From the NCBI GenBank assembly GCA_002163135.1, contig MAAN01000021.1, positions 109,237-173,236 of the forward strand: a stretch of 64,000 nucleotides of DNA. Direction: 5' to 3'. Positions 55,846 through 64,000 of this stretch are shown one piece after another; the first letter of the stretch is position 1, and every line of letters starts with the position of its first letter. The translations under genes and the position numbers were made by a program. The notes under the pieces were generated by a model. The model saw only the letters and a list, made by a program, of their open reading frames with translations, did no database searches and was not told the DNA's origin. Source of the DNA: Alphaproteobacteria bacterium 46_93_T64 (lineage in GTDB: Bacteria; Pseudomonadota; Alphaproteobacteria; Sneathiellales; Sneathiellaceae).

Positions 55846-57375
55846 CTACTTAATAGATAATATTCTACGGTTACCCTCTTCCTCAACGGTGACTACTGAC
55901 GCCCGTGGAAGGCATAGTTTAAAATTGCTCCCAAGACCCACTTCACTTTCCACAATTAAATGTCCATTTGATTGCAGAGCAAAACCGTACACCATGCTCA
56001 GGCCAAGACCGACGCCTTCACCCACATCCTTGGTTGTATAAAAGGGATCAAAGATTTTTTCCAACATTTCAGGTGCTATACCCAGACCGGTATCCTCAAT
56101 GCAGATCTCGATATAATCCCCTGAAGACACTGCTTCATGTTGGCTAGCATAGAGATCGTCAAACGTCGTATTTGCAACATTGATAATTAACTTGCCGCCA
56201 TTTGGCATGGCATCGCCCGCATTTTTCACGATATTGACAATGGCAAGGATGAGTTGCGTGTCATCAATCATGGGTTGCCAAGTTATTTCTGCAACTTTGA
56301 TAACGAGGGTTATTCTCTCGCCCAATAATTGCTGGAGTCTAGTCTCGAGATCAGCAAACAATTTTTTAATGTCTACTGCTACTGGTGTCAGCATTTGTTG
56401 CCGAGAGAAAGCTACAAGTCGATGCGTCAGTTGTGCCGCATGGTCAATGGTAATTTTCAATTTTCGGGCCCTTTTCAGCGCCTCAGGATTCTTATGAAGT
56501 GTCAATTCAAGAATATCTGCGTTGCCCATCATTACCGCCAGCATATTATTAAAATGGTGCGCCACACCGCCAGTTAAATGACCAATAGCTTCCATTTTTT
56601 GAGCGCGGCTTAATTGTGCGTCGGTCTCTCTGATTTTCTCTTCAGATTGCTTTAACTTTATTAAGTCTTCAGACAGGCGTTCGTTCATTTGATTAAGCGC
56701 ATCGGCCAAAATTTGAAGTTCATCCCGCTTATCAAAACCAACGATTTGACGATCTAAAATCAACTTATCGCTCAAACCTTCTAAGTTGACCTGATGAGCG
56801 AAGTCTGAAATCTTTTGTAAATGACGAAATACTACTATGTGAAACATGAACAGGATGAAGATCGACACTAAAAATGTCTTTAGGCCCTGGCTCAAAACAA
56901 TAACGATCATTCGATCAAATAGTCTTTCACTTACTCCGGTCAAAGAGACGGCTATTTCAAGATGCCCCAGTTTTTGGAGTGTGCCCTTATCGTCATAGAT
57001 CATTTGGAAAGTGTGGTGTTTAATATTCTCACCTGGCTCTACAAAAGTCCCCGCCTTGTGTTTTATTATTCCGTTTTCTAGAATTCTTATCCCAATAACA
57101 TCTCTCATATTTGTGATGTTTTTCAACTCTGTAGCGAGTTGTCCGGCATCCAATTTCCACAGGCTATTTGTCACGCTCCTTAGATGGCCGATCCTGATAT
57201 TCCTAACCTGATTTTCTATTTCGTTCAGGTCCCGGCGGTAATCAATAAAAAGCTGCAAGGCGACGACCAGCATCGTAGCGACAGAACTAAACAGTAAAAT
57301 ATATATCAAAAGCCGTCTGGCGAGTGGTCGTCTTGGTCGACGGTTGTATGCAGAACCGGAAGGGGAATTCTTCAT
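55846..57375 (-). CDS. Sensor histidine kinase with periplasmic domain
   Basis: A 509-residue kinase. Membrane segments at about 23-45 and 150-172 enclose a periplasmic domain of about 100 residues with SLWKLDAGQLATELKNI; then a HAMP-like linker (about 175-240) and a short coiled coil. The HisKA motif is MEAIGHLTGGVAHHFNNML with H273 as phospho-acceptor; HHFNN replaces the common HDFNN. The HATPase domain has IVNIVKNAGDAMP, IEDTGLGI and GLGLSMVYGF. No receiver domain. GGAGG precedes the ATG by nine bases. It is one of two related kinases flanking a solute-binding protein gene. Confidence 0.9.
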   Translation of the reverse strand: MKNSPSGSAYNRRPRRPLARRLLIYILLFSSVATMLVVALQLFIDYRRDLNEIENQVRNIRIGHLRSVTNSLWKLDAGQLATELKNITNMRDVIGIRILENGIIKHKAGTFVEPGENIKHHTFQMIYDDKGTLQKLGHLEIAVSLTGVSERLFDRMIVIVLSQGLKTFLVSIFILFMFHIVVFRHLQKISDFAHQVNLEGLSDKLILDRQIVGFDKRDELQILADALNQMNERLSEDLIKLKQSEEKIRETDAQLSRAQKMEAIGHLTGGVAHHFNNMLAVMMGNADILELTLHKNPEALKRARKLKITIDHAAQLTHRLVAFSRQQMLTPVAVDIKKLFADLETRLQQLLGERITLVIKVAEITWQPMIDDTQLILAIVNIVKNAGDAMPNGGKLIINVANTTFDDLYASQHEAVSSGDYIEICIEDTGLGIAPEMLEKIFDPFYTTKDVGEGVGLGLSMVYGFALQSNGHLIVESEVGLGSNFKLCLPRASVVTVEEEGNRRILSIK

Positions 57376-57825
57376 TCTAGCGTTCCTCCACCTATTGGCG
57401 GTTCAGATTGGAAGACCTAATTGATATATCTCGATTTTATAGAATATCCAGTTGCACCTCTTTAGTTATTTGCATACTGAGGGTTATGTCATCCCCCTAC
57501 ATCAGTAGAAATACGGCTCTAATCCGGTATTCGGAACTGTAACGCGAGGGAGAGAAAGCATCGGTCATAATACGTTAAAACCTAGGCGGCGTGGGTCAAG
57601 GAAATGGAGGTATTATTTGGGCCGCTTCATTGGTGCATCTGGATTTTTGGTAAAACCGAGGTATATCAATAAAGTCAGAATTTAATTTTTAATCCTATAG
57701 ATACCGGATGGTTAGAGAAAATAGTTCTCTAGGAAATATTGTAATTTCTATAATTGAACTGATTGTAACGATTGCATTTGAAATGTCGGATAAGTAACAA
57801 CCTTAATCATGAAGGGTCGCGAAAC
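57376..57825. other. 450-bp divergent intergenic region
   Basis: Between the histidine kinase gene (minus) and the solute-binding protein gene (plus). No gene or clear hairpin seen. It should contain both promoters; GAAGGG lies about ten bases before the downstream ATG. Confidence 0.5.
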
Positions 57826-58599
57826 ATGATTACTCTAATACTTGCTATTGTTTTTTGTATCTCGTTTAGCTTTAATAGCTATGCTGAGAACACTATTACA
57901 ATTACCTACGGGGCTGATTACAAACCGTTTGCCTGGGGCGAAGAAGGCGTTCCATTCGGAGTCCAGAGGGATTTTGTTGAAGAGATATTAGGGAATAGGC
58001 TGGGGATCAAGGTCATTCATGAAGCCTGCCCATGGGCCCGCTGTCAGAATTTTGTGAGAGAGGGGACAAGGGATGGTTTCTTTACTGTCCCTACACCGGC
58101 AAGAGCAGAATACACGATAACGAGCAGCATTCCGTTTTATGAAACGCATTTTGTAATGCACACCAGCAAAAAAAATCCAAATATTGAACAACTTAAAACT
58201 GTGACATCAATAATGGATCTGGAGAGAATGCACAATCTTAGACATATTCACATGCTTGGTTCGGGGTGGCATGAGAATGTTCTTAGGAACATGAAAGATG
58301 TGTCTACAATCCCTGATGCCTCGAATATCCCTATGATGCTCAAATTGCTTCGGGCCGACGTCTATATCGAACAGGCAGAAATGTTCAGGTACCAAGCAAA
58401 AAGGTCAGGTATTCTTGATGAAGTGCTAACGCTTAATGAACCCTCAATCAGGAAATTAGGGTGGCATATCTTCATTGGTAAGAAATCCAAATACCAATTT
58501 CTAATGCCAAAAATTAGTGCGATGCTAGAGACGTTGCAAGCCAGCGGAGAATTGAAAAAAATAAAGCAAGAAATTTTCTTAAAGCATGAAATCGAATAG
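57826..58599 (+). CDS. Periplasmic solute-binding protein, family 3 (amino-acid type)
   Basis: A 257-residue SBP_bac_3-like protein with a signal peptide (LILAIVFCISFSFNSYA). Characteristic strands are ITYGADYKPFAWGEEGVPFG, then DGFFTVPTPARAEYTITSS, and a C-terminal IGKKSKYQFLMPKISAML with helix GELKKIKQEI. No permease or ATPase genes are adjacent, so it may be a sensor partner rather than part of a transporter. ATG at 57826 chosen from the ribosome site and signal peptide; the frame is open from 57772. It diverges from one kinase and converges on the other. Confidence 0.85.
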   Translation: MITLILAIVFCISFSFNSYAENTITITYGADYKPFAWGEEGVPFGVQRDFVEEILGNRLGIKVIHEACPWARCQNFVREGTRDGFFTVPTPARAEYTITSSIPFYETHFVMHTSKKNPNIEQLKTVTSIMDLERMHNLRHIHMLGSGWHENVLRNMKDVSTIPDASNIPMMLKLLRADVYIEQAEMFRYQAKRSGILDEVLTLNEPSIRKLGWHIFIGKKSKYQFLMPKISAMLETLQASGELKKIKQEIFLKHEIE

Positions 58600-58697
58600 A
58601 AGGCCCGTCTGCCCAGTATTTATTTTATTTAGTGAAATTGTGTATTCAATTACACGTCAGATACTGATTATCTATTAGCGCTCTGGCTGAATTTCAG

Positions 58698-60977
58698 TTA
58701 CTCGTTCCCGTCAAGTATTTTGCGGATAGCGTGAGAAAGCTCTGTTTTTGTATATGGCTTCGCAAGGATATTCATATAAAGATTGCGTTGAAAGCCATTC
58801 ATTTTTTCATATACATCCTTGGGCCGAGTTGTGAAACCACTAGTGAGTTGGATTTTCATACTCGGCCATTTCCCATGGACTTTTTCCGCTAATTGATAAC
58901 CATCGATTTGGCCTGGCATGACTACATCACTAAGAAGGAGATCGATTTGATTGCGCTGTTGAATGATTTGCCAAGCTTTGTCCCCGTTTTTTACTTTAAG
59001 CGTCTGATAACCAAGATCTTCCAGATAATCGGCTGCAATATCCCTTAAGGCATCTTCATCATCCACAATCAGAATGGTCTCTGTTCCTGTGGGAAGGATA
59101 CGGGAGTATTCAGGTGTTGTGACGGTTTCTGTCTGACCTATGTCTTCTGTTCTCGGAAAAAACATTTGAAAAGTTGTTCCTTTGTCTATTTCCGAATAAA
59201 TGCGGATATGCCCACCAGATCTTTGAATAAAGCCATAAACCATGGCTAAACCCAAACCAGTTCCTTTACCCAGCTCCTTTGTTGTAAAAAAGGGTTCAAA
59301 AATTTTTTCCTGTGTTTCCGCGTCCATACCAAGACCGGTATCAATTATGGATACCAATACGTAGTCACCAGGTTGGATATTTGGATGTTGTTGCACATAT
59401 TCTTCATCAAGAACCTTATTATATGTCTCAATGCGAAGAGTGCCACCCTCTGGCATAGCATCTCGCGCATTCAACGAAAGATTAAGAAGGGCGTCTTCAA
59501 AATCCCCAGGATCAATAGCAATACCCCATATTTCATCCTCCAACCGCGTCTCTACATCGATGTAGACGGTAAGAGAACGCTCGATCAATCCCTTCAAGTC
59601 ACTAATCGTGTCATTTACAGATATAGCGCTGATCTGACGGGAGTCTTTACGAGAAAAACTCAACAACTTTTTAGTAATACTGGTTCCGCGATCTATACCT
59701 TTTTGTGCTGTTTTGAGTAGTTTTTGTGGTCTGTCGTCTTTTGCAACTTCTCCAAGAAGCTCAACACTTCCTTGAATAATCCCCAGAATGTTATTGAAAT
59801 CATGGGCGATACCACCTGTTAATTGCCCCACAGCATCCATTTTTTGCGAACGACGAACTTGCTCTTCGAGTTTACACCGTCTGGTGATATCTCTGGAAAC
59901 GCCCTGATATCCAAGAAAGTTTCCGTTGTTGTCGAAGATCGGTTTTCCACTGATCTCTACAGTAACCAGCATACCTTTCGCTGTTTCAAATTCGTAGACA
60001 AACCCTTTAATGTCTTCACGATTTTTTATAGCGTTAGTATAGGGCATCCAATTCGTTTTATTAAAAAATCGGCCTGCTATTTCTTCTCGTGTTTTATTCC
60101 TGATATTATCAAGCGCGATCCCCGGGGTCTCTGTGGATGTCTCCGATATCCATTTCACACGCCCCTCTGTATCAGTTTCCCAAAACCAATCGGATGAACT
60201 TTCAGCAAAAATTCTAAATCGTTGTTCGCTCGTTCGAAGTTTTTCCTCACTTTGAGTTAATTCCTTCAAATGTCCGGTTTGTTTCAATGAATAAATATCA
60301 AACAATGAAGACAAAGCAGTAAGTTCGTCCTGATATGTCTCGGGCCTGTTAGTTTGTTGGGAATTATCCGAAATATTGCTTGAGCCACTATTTACCTTGT
60401 CGATAATTTTTAGCAATCGTTTCGTTAATAGGAAATAGAATGCCGTTGTCAGCAATGCTGCAAGAATTAAGCTTCTGAACAGACCTAGGATCAAGATTAT
60501 TGCAATACGATCAAAGAACTCTTCGTAGATAACATGAAGGTTAACCCAAACGATAAGTTGCCCAATCGGGTCTGTTAATTTTTCTGCATACAGATCAATT
60601 GCATAAGATTTTTCATCCCCCAGAACAATTTCGCTAAGAATGGAATATTCTTTGATGACAGTGTTGGAGCGATCCGCCGCTCCCATAGTCACTCCAATAT
60701 CGGTTGAAATTTTTGCCCGAACGATAGCTTTATTTTCAAATAAACCCGAAATAACACGTTCAGCAAGATCATCTTCCAGTCCATATGCGGCTTGAGCTGC
60801 GGAACTGCGAACTGTGTTGAGAAATTGATAGATATTGGTATCAATGCGGACGAGTTCGTTTTTGAAATCAAAGGCAATTTGGATCGCACTAAAAAGAAGC
60901 CCAAGAATGAGAGCAATAATCACAGCCAACTGTGCTTGCCTAAAAGCTATTTTTTTCTTTGTGCGTATACTTTTCAT
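58698..60977 (-). CDS. Hybrid sensor histidine kinase (PAS, HisKA, HATPase, REC)
   Basis: A 759-residue hybrid kinase. Two membrane segments (about 13-33 and 153-177) bracket a periplasmic domain that resembles that of the kinase at 55846-57375. A PAS domain (about 245-365; [21 protein letters not shown], ending in the PAC-like [10 protein letters not shown]) leads to the HisKA domain with H392 ([15 protein letters not shown]), an HATPase domain ([35 protein letters not shown]) and a C-terminal receiver with D684 (LLSDVVMPG) and K in ILAKPYT. Autophosphorylation and intramolecular transfer are expected. No DNA-binding regulator is adjacent. Confidence 0.93.
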   Translation of the reverse strand: MKSIRTKKKIAFRQAQLAVIIALILGLLFSAIQIAFDFKNELVRIDTNIYQFLNTVRSSAAQAAYGLEDDLAERVISGLFENKAIVRAKISTDIGVTMGAADRSNTVIKEYSILSEIVLGDEKSYAIDLYAEKLTDPIGQLIVWVNLHVIYEEFFDRIAIILILGLFRSLILAALLTTAFYFLLTKRLLKIIDKVNSGSSNISDNSQQTNRPETYQDELTALSSLFDIYSLKQTGHLKELTQSEEKLRTSEQRFRIFAESSSDWFWETDTEGRVKWISETSTETPGIALDNIRNKTREEIAGRFFNKTNWMPYTNAIKNREDIKGFVYEFETAKGMLVTVEISGKPIFDNNGNFLGYQGVSRDITRRCKLEEQVRRSQKMDAVGQLTGGIAHDFNNILGIIQGSVELLGEVAKDDRPQKLLKTAQKGIDRGTSITKKLLSFSRKDSRQISAISVNDTISDLKGLIERSLTVYIDVETRLEDEIWGIAIDPGDFEDALLNLSLNARDAMPEGGTLRIETYNKVLDEEYVQQHPNIQPGDYVLVSIIDTGLGMDAETQEKIFEPFFTTKELGKGTGLGLAMVYGFIQRSGGHIRIYSEIDKGTTFQMFFPRTEDIGQTETVTTPEYSRILPTGTETILIVDDEDALRDIAADYLEDLGYQTLKVKNGDKAWQIIQQRNQIDLLLSDVVMPGQIDGYQLAEKVHGKWPSMKIQLTSGFTTRPKDVYEKMNGFQRNLYMNILAKPYTKTELSHAIRKILDGNE

Positions 60978-61112
60978 TCTTAACCGCGACTAGGTTTAAC
61001 CCGTTGAAAGCAAAAGACTGGGACATACCCAATGTTTTTCTCAAAAATCAAAGCATCAAAGGTAGGCAAATAACTCTCGTGCTCTACATTATTTCAGATT
61101 ACCAAAAATTAG

Positions 61113-61880
61113 TTACCGATTTGCAAGCGACACACCATGAAAAGACATAATTTTTTGAAATGTTCCATCTGTTTTCATTTCTGCAAGAGCTACGTTGAAA
61201 CGTTTCAAAATCTCTTCATGTTTTGAGTGCTTCTTTGAAAAAGCGACCCGTAAATCTTTCTCTTCCAACGATACTTTAGAATATGTCACATTGTCGGCAT
61301 CATCCTTAAAATAAGCATTCATCGCATATCGTGCGGCATATTCCTCGACAATAGCGAGATTAACACGCCCAAATATAAGTTTGTTCAGCGTTATTTTTAG
61401 TTCGTGTGATGTATCCCTAGTAAAATTCGTCGCTTTTTGAAAATCTTCAGGATAACCCCACCCAATACCAACGCCAACAGTTCTCCCTGTTAGACTTTCG
61501 AGTGTTTTGTATTCGAAATTGATGCTTTTCTTTGAAATGATTACAACTCGGCTCGTGATAATCGGTTCGCTAAAAACGAGTTTTTCAGCTCTTTCAGCAG
61601 TCTGCCAAATAGCCGGTAAAACGTCGTATTTACCAATTATTGCCCCCTGTAACGTTCTTTTCCACGGAAGAACAATACTATCTACTTTGTATCCCGCACG
61701 GATAAGGGCCTGTGTGGTGACGTCCATGACAATCCCGCCTCCCGGAAGATTTTCATCCTTATACGGCGCCCAATTTGAAGCAGCGATTGTAAGAGTTTCT
61801 TGCGCTTTTGCATTTGGTGTTATTGATAAGAAGAAAGTTGCAACAAATAATCCCAAGCAGGTTCTGGTTAGATTTGACAT
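61113..61880 (-). CDS. Periplasmic solute-binding protein, family 3
   Basis: A 255-residue SBP_bac_3 protein with a signal peptide (CLGLFVATFFLSITPNAKA). ITIAASNWAPYKDENLPGGGIVMDVTTQAL-like opening (reading TIAASNWAPYKDE here), YDVLPAIWQTAERAEKLVFSEPII and the helix FNVALAEMKTDGTFQKIM are diagnostic. ATG at 61880 has AAGGG eight bases upstream; an in-frame ATG lies at 61922. It is on the same strand as, and 135 bases upstream of, the hybrid kinase gene, so the two may be cotranscribed. No transporter genes nearby. Confidence 0.85.
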   Translation of the reverse strand: MSNLTRTCLGLFVATFFLSITPNAKAQETLTIAASNWAPYKDENLPGGGIVMDVTTQALIRAGYKVDSIVLPWKRTLQGAIIGKYDVLPAIWQTAERAEKLVFSEPIITSRVVIISKKSINFEYKTLESLTGRTVGVGIGWGYPEDFQKATNFTRDTSHELKITLNKLIFGRVNLAIVEEYAARYAMNAYFKDDADNVTYSKVSLEEKDLRVAFSKKHSKHEEILKRFNVALAEMKTDGTFQKIMSFHGVSLANR

Positions 61881-62478
61881 CTGGTAAACCCTTAACTTAA
61901 TGAAATGCATTTGATTATTCATTTAGAGAAATGGAGTTAAAAGTACAGAGCCACGATCCTGCAGTTTAAATTGAACAACTAATATATTGCCTGAATTCGA
62001 TAAAAATTGGGGTGAGATACTTGTGTGCCTATAAAGAGGTAAATGTCGTAGGGGTGGCACGCTATCAATTTTATAAATAAGTCATTTATTGTTATGTATT
62101 TCGCTCTTCCCACAAAATCACTAATAACAAAGTTATAACTAACGCTTATAGCCCTATGAATGAGCATGCATGTATCAACAGTTTTAATAGTGATTATTTT
62201 TCAGTTAGTTACAGTTTTTTTCGAAACTAATCATCCTTGCAAACGAAATTTTTGATCGAGAAAACCGTAGCAGGTGAACAAGCAAAAGTGAGTTTCATGT
62301 TTTGAAAGTTTCCTGAAGGAAGTACCCTGAATAATTCGGGTATGGGTGTTTTCTCTCTAGGTAAACCCTTTCTAGATTTCGGCAATCAGGCGGTAACCGG
62401 TATACATTTTTCTCCATAAACAACCGTTGTTAGCTCTAAGTGGGCTTCCTGCTTCACATTTCAGAAGTGCAAGCGGAT
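61881..62478. other. 598-bp intergenic region
   Basis: No gene or known RNA supported. A small imperfect hairpin TACCC-T-GAA / TTC-GGGTA occurs at about 62323-62341. The left part should hold the promoter of the solute-binding protein gene; the right part is the 3' region of the next minus-strand gene. Confidence 0.45.
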
Positions 62479-62937
62479 TTATTCGATTTTATTTGGTAGA
62501 CCACGTTTATCGTTCCACCAGCGGTTTGGATTTGTGCTAGCTGGATCATAGTTTGACCGGCTCGCCCAATCTTCTCGGAGAAATATAACCGGTTCCTCAT
62601 AGTGATGGGCGAAAATAACAGCGTCCATCACTTTTTCAAGAGTCTCCAACTCCCGCTCAATCGATATTTTCAGCTCAACCATTGGGTATGTTTCTGTCTC
62701 ACCAGCTTCAAATCTATCCATGTGTGTCGTCGTCGTAGATCCAGCCTCTGGTTGAGCGGTCTCTCTCCCGACTGCGGAGATACTTGCATTCCGCTGATAC
62801 CGCCCAAAGCTCAGTGGGTGCACTTGCATGACAGCATCCAAAATTCGGTCAGTGTCTTCTGACAAAGTCTGGATTTCAAGTGTCCAGACCGGTACAAAAT
62901 TTCCTGATTTCGCCTTGTAGGTTGCGAGATCGCTCAT
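62479..62937 (-). CDS. Hypothetical protein with NIF3/CutA-like (PII-fold) sequence features
   Basis: A 152-residue soluble protein. It has two related halves: VWTLEIQTLSEDTDRILDAVMQVHPLSFG and LKISIERELETLEKVMDAVIFAHHYEEPVIFL (shown in parts). The strand-helix-strand pattern ending in H-Y-E-E-P-V matches the ferredoxin-like PII-fold insertion of NIF3/YqfO proteins and CutA relatives. No function can be given. ATG at 62937 has AAGGA ten bases upstream; ATG at 62973 has AGAGGA directly adjacent and is an alternative. It lies directly behind a strong palindrome that probably controls it. Confidence 0.6.
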   Translation of the reverse strand: MSDLATYKAKSGNFVPVWTLEIQTLSEDTDRILDAVMQVHPLSFGRYQRNASISAVGRETAQPEAGSTTTTHMDRFEAGETETYPMVELKISIERELETLEKVMDAVIFAHHYEEPVIFLREDWASRSNYDPASTNPNRWWNDKRGLPNKIE

Positions 62938-62993
62938 GTGATCATCATCCTTACCGTTGATATGGTTCGCCATTCCTCTGTGTTTTGGCCCAT

Positions 62994-63025
62994 TCTAATA
63001 CGGACTATATAATGTCCGTATTAGA
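62994..63025. promoter_or_regulatory. Perfect 12-bp inverted repeat overlapping promoter elements (probable operator)
   Basis: TCTAATACGGAC (62994-63005) and GTCCGTATTAGA (63014-63025) are exact reverse complements with an 8-base spacer TATATAAT. The spacer carries a consensus -10 hexamer TATAAT (63008-63013) on the plus strand, with TTGGCC at 62985-62990 at exactly 17 bp; on the minus strand it gives TATATA-like -10 sequence reading into the gene at 62479-62937. Symmetry and size suit a TetR-type repressor dimer pair. Confidence 0.75.
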
Positions 63026-63168
63026 AAATCGATGTCCAGTTACGGCACATGGCGATACAAAGAACCGGTTCCATACAGAACGAGTGCTTGAAGAGGGTAG
63101 GCTTGAACCACCCACTCAAGCGTCCTCACAGGGCCAAATTCAAACCTTTGCAGGCGTAGTAGCGAACC

Positions 63169-63996
63169 TTAAATGCCAAGTGGAACTCCACCACTAACGG
63201 GCAAATTTATTCCTGTTACATAGGCTGAGTTCGGCCCTGCCAAATAGGCCACGGCTTCGGCTACATCTTCGGGGCGCCCGGCGTCCCGAACCGCAATATT
63301 TGCATAGCGCCGTTTCTGCATCTCTTCAACAGAGATTTCGTTTTCTTTTGCCAGACGTGTATTCGCCGCTGCGTGCATATCAGTCATTATATATCCGGGG
63401 CAGACGGTGTTGCACAAAATACCATCGGCACCAAATTCTGCTGCAATTGTCTTTGTCATACCAACCAGCCCATGCTTCATCGCGGTATAGGCCCCAAACC
63501 CTGCATCAACTCCCAGACTGCGAGTAGACCCGATATTAATAATGCGCCCACCACCAACTTTGCGCATTTCCGGGATGACTGCCTGAGAAAGCATCATTGG
63601 GCCGAGTATATTCACACGAAAACTAGTTTCCCACTGATCACCTGTCGTTGACAGAAATTTGTCAGAACCCGCCAATGATCCTGCATTGTTCACCAGTATA
63701 TCAATGCGACCAAACTCCTGCTTTGTTGCTGATATACAAGCCTGAATATCGTTAGCATTAGTGACATCCAGCTTTAACGATATTGCCGTATTGCCCATAT
63801 TTCTAATGTCGGTGACCAAAGAGTCTAAGAGTTCGTCTTTCTTATATATATCGTCGTCAATATGTATGGAGCCCGCCATATCAGTTGCAACAACCGAAGC
63901 CCCGTTTTCTGCAAGACGCATCGCAATTGCGCGTCCTATTCCCCGAGGTGCAGATGTTCCCGTCACTATTGCTATTTTACCGGACAAAGGCTTCAT
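63169..63996 (-). CDS. Short-chain dehydrogenase/reductase
   Basis: A 275-residue SDR with a slightly extended glycine motif VTGTSAPRGIGRAIA, aspartate in VVATDMAG (NAD preference), NNAG, catalytic serine in NIGSTRSL and YTAMK. C-terminal TGINLPVSGGVPLGI is typical. The ATG at 63996 is complete but the ribosome site lies beyond the window. It is co-directional with the PII-like gene about 200 bases downstream, with the palindrome in between. Substrate unknown. Confidence 0.88.
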   Translation of the reverse strand: MKPLSGKIAIVTGTSAPRGIGRAIAMRLAENGASVVATDMAGSIHIDDDIYKKDELLDSLVTDIRNMGNTAISLKLDVTNANDIQACISATKQEFGRIDILVNNAGSLAGSDKFLSTTGDQWETSFRVNILGPMMLSQAVIPEMRKVGGGRIINIGSTRSLGVDAGFGAYTAMKHGLVGMTKTIAAEFGADGILCNTVCPGYIMTDMHAAANTRLAKENEISVEEMQKRRYANIAVRDAGRPEDVAEAVAYLAGPNSAYVTGINLPVSGGVPLGI

Positions 63997-64000
63997 AAAA

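Noticed and set aside
62985..63197. 70-residue plus-strand frame across the palindrome
   Set aside because: It overlaps the SDR gene's 3' end, has no recognisable domain and starts without a clear ribosome site. A plus-strand transcript from TATAAT at 63008 remains possible.
1..64000. CRISPR array, insertion sequence, prophage or rRNA operon
   Set aside because: No regularly spaced repeats, transposase or integrase genes, phage structural genes or rRNA sequence were seen.

Overview
The window is a stretch of bacterial chromosome from an alphaproteobacterium. The evidence is the gene content and order: rne diverging from amiC-mrcA-prfB, purC / purS-purQ-purL-bolA-grxD beside a DUF1476 gene (the zeta inhibitor of the F1-ATPase, restricted to alphaproteobacteria) and purB, and recG diverging from sdhE-mfd. 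Base composition is moderate (about mid-forties percent G+C by eye). This fits marine, non-rhizobial lineages such as Sneathiella or Kiloniella relatives, but the genus is a guess. I see no prophage, insertion sequence, CRISPR array or rRNA operon.

Layout. 1-10.1 kb: tail of a gamma-glutamyltransferase gene, an aminotransferase, RNase E with a long structured leader, then cell-wall genes amiC and mrcA and the release factor gene prfB, which keeps the programmed +1 frameshift. 10.1-13.0 kb: a membrane 'gate' protein, an esterase/lipase and a hydroxyacid dehydrogenase. 13.1-19.7 kb: de novo purine synthesis with BolA and monothiol glutaredoxin. 20-25.5 kb: TetR regulator, radC, map, sfsA, a CinA-like domain protein and an acyl-CoA synthetase-like enzyme. 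25.5-28.0 kb: tRNA-Leu(UAA), a DUF2855 protein, tRNA-Lys(UUU) and a periplasmic cyclophilin.

28.1-35.0 kb is a signalling block: membrane histidine kinase, Rcp1-like response regulator, a REC-GGDEF-EAL protein, an SDR and a three-PAS histidine kinase. 35.2-43.6 kb holds DUF502, recG, sdhE, mfd and a GlpD-like flavoenzyme. 43.6-50.5 kb holds a DsbA-like protein, a degenerate PleD/PopA-like protein, and a set of flavin and NAD(P) enzymes (SDR, FAD hydroxylase, FMN reductase, Baeyer-Villiger-type monooxygenase) that looks catabolic. 50.5-62 kb is sensory and accessory: a diguanylate cyclase, an HBM-domain chemoreceptor, an unrecognised protein with a PD-(D/E)XK-like motif, a GlcG-like protein, and two histidine kinases with two solute-binding proteins and no transporter subunits. 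The last 1.5 kb has a NIF3/PII-like small protein behind a 12-bp-arm palindrome and a further SDR.

The most interesting items are: (1) the PleD-architecture protein at 44.3-45.6 kb, which has lost phosphoacceptor and cyclase residues but kept the c-di-GMP-binding RxxD, suggesting a PopA-type effector; (2) the orphan PD-(D/E)XK-like protein at 53.9-54.9 kb; (3) the palindrome at 62994-63025 superimposed on a promoter; (4) the kinase/solute-binding-protein cluster at 55.8-61.9 kb. All functional statements rest on reading motifs and context; no database search was run.
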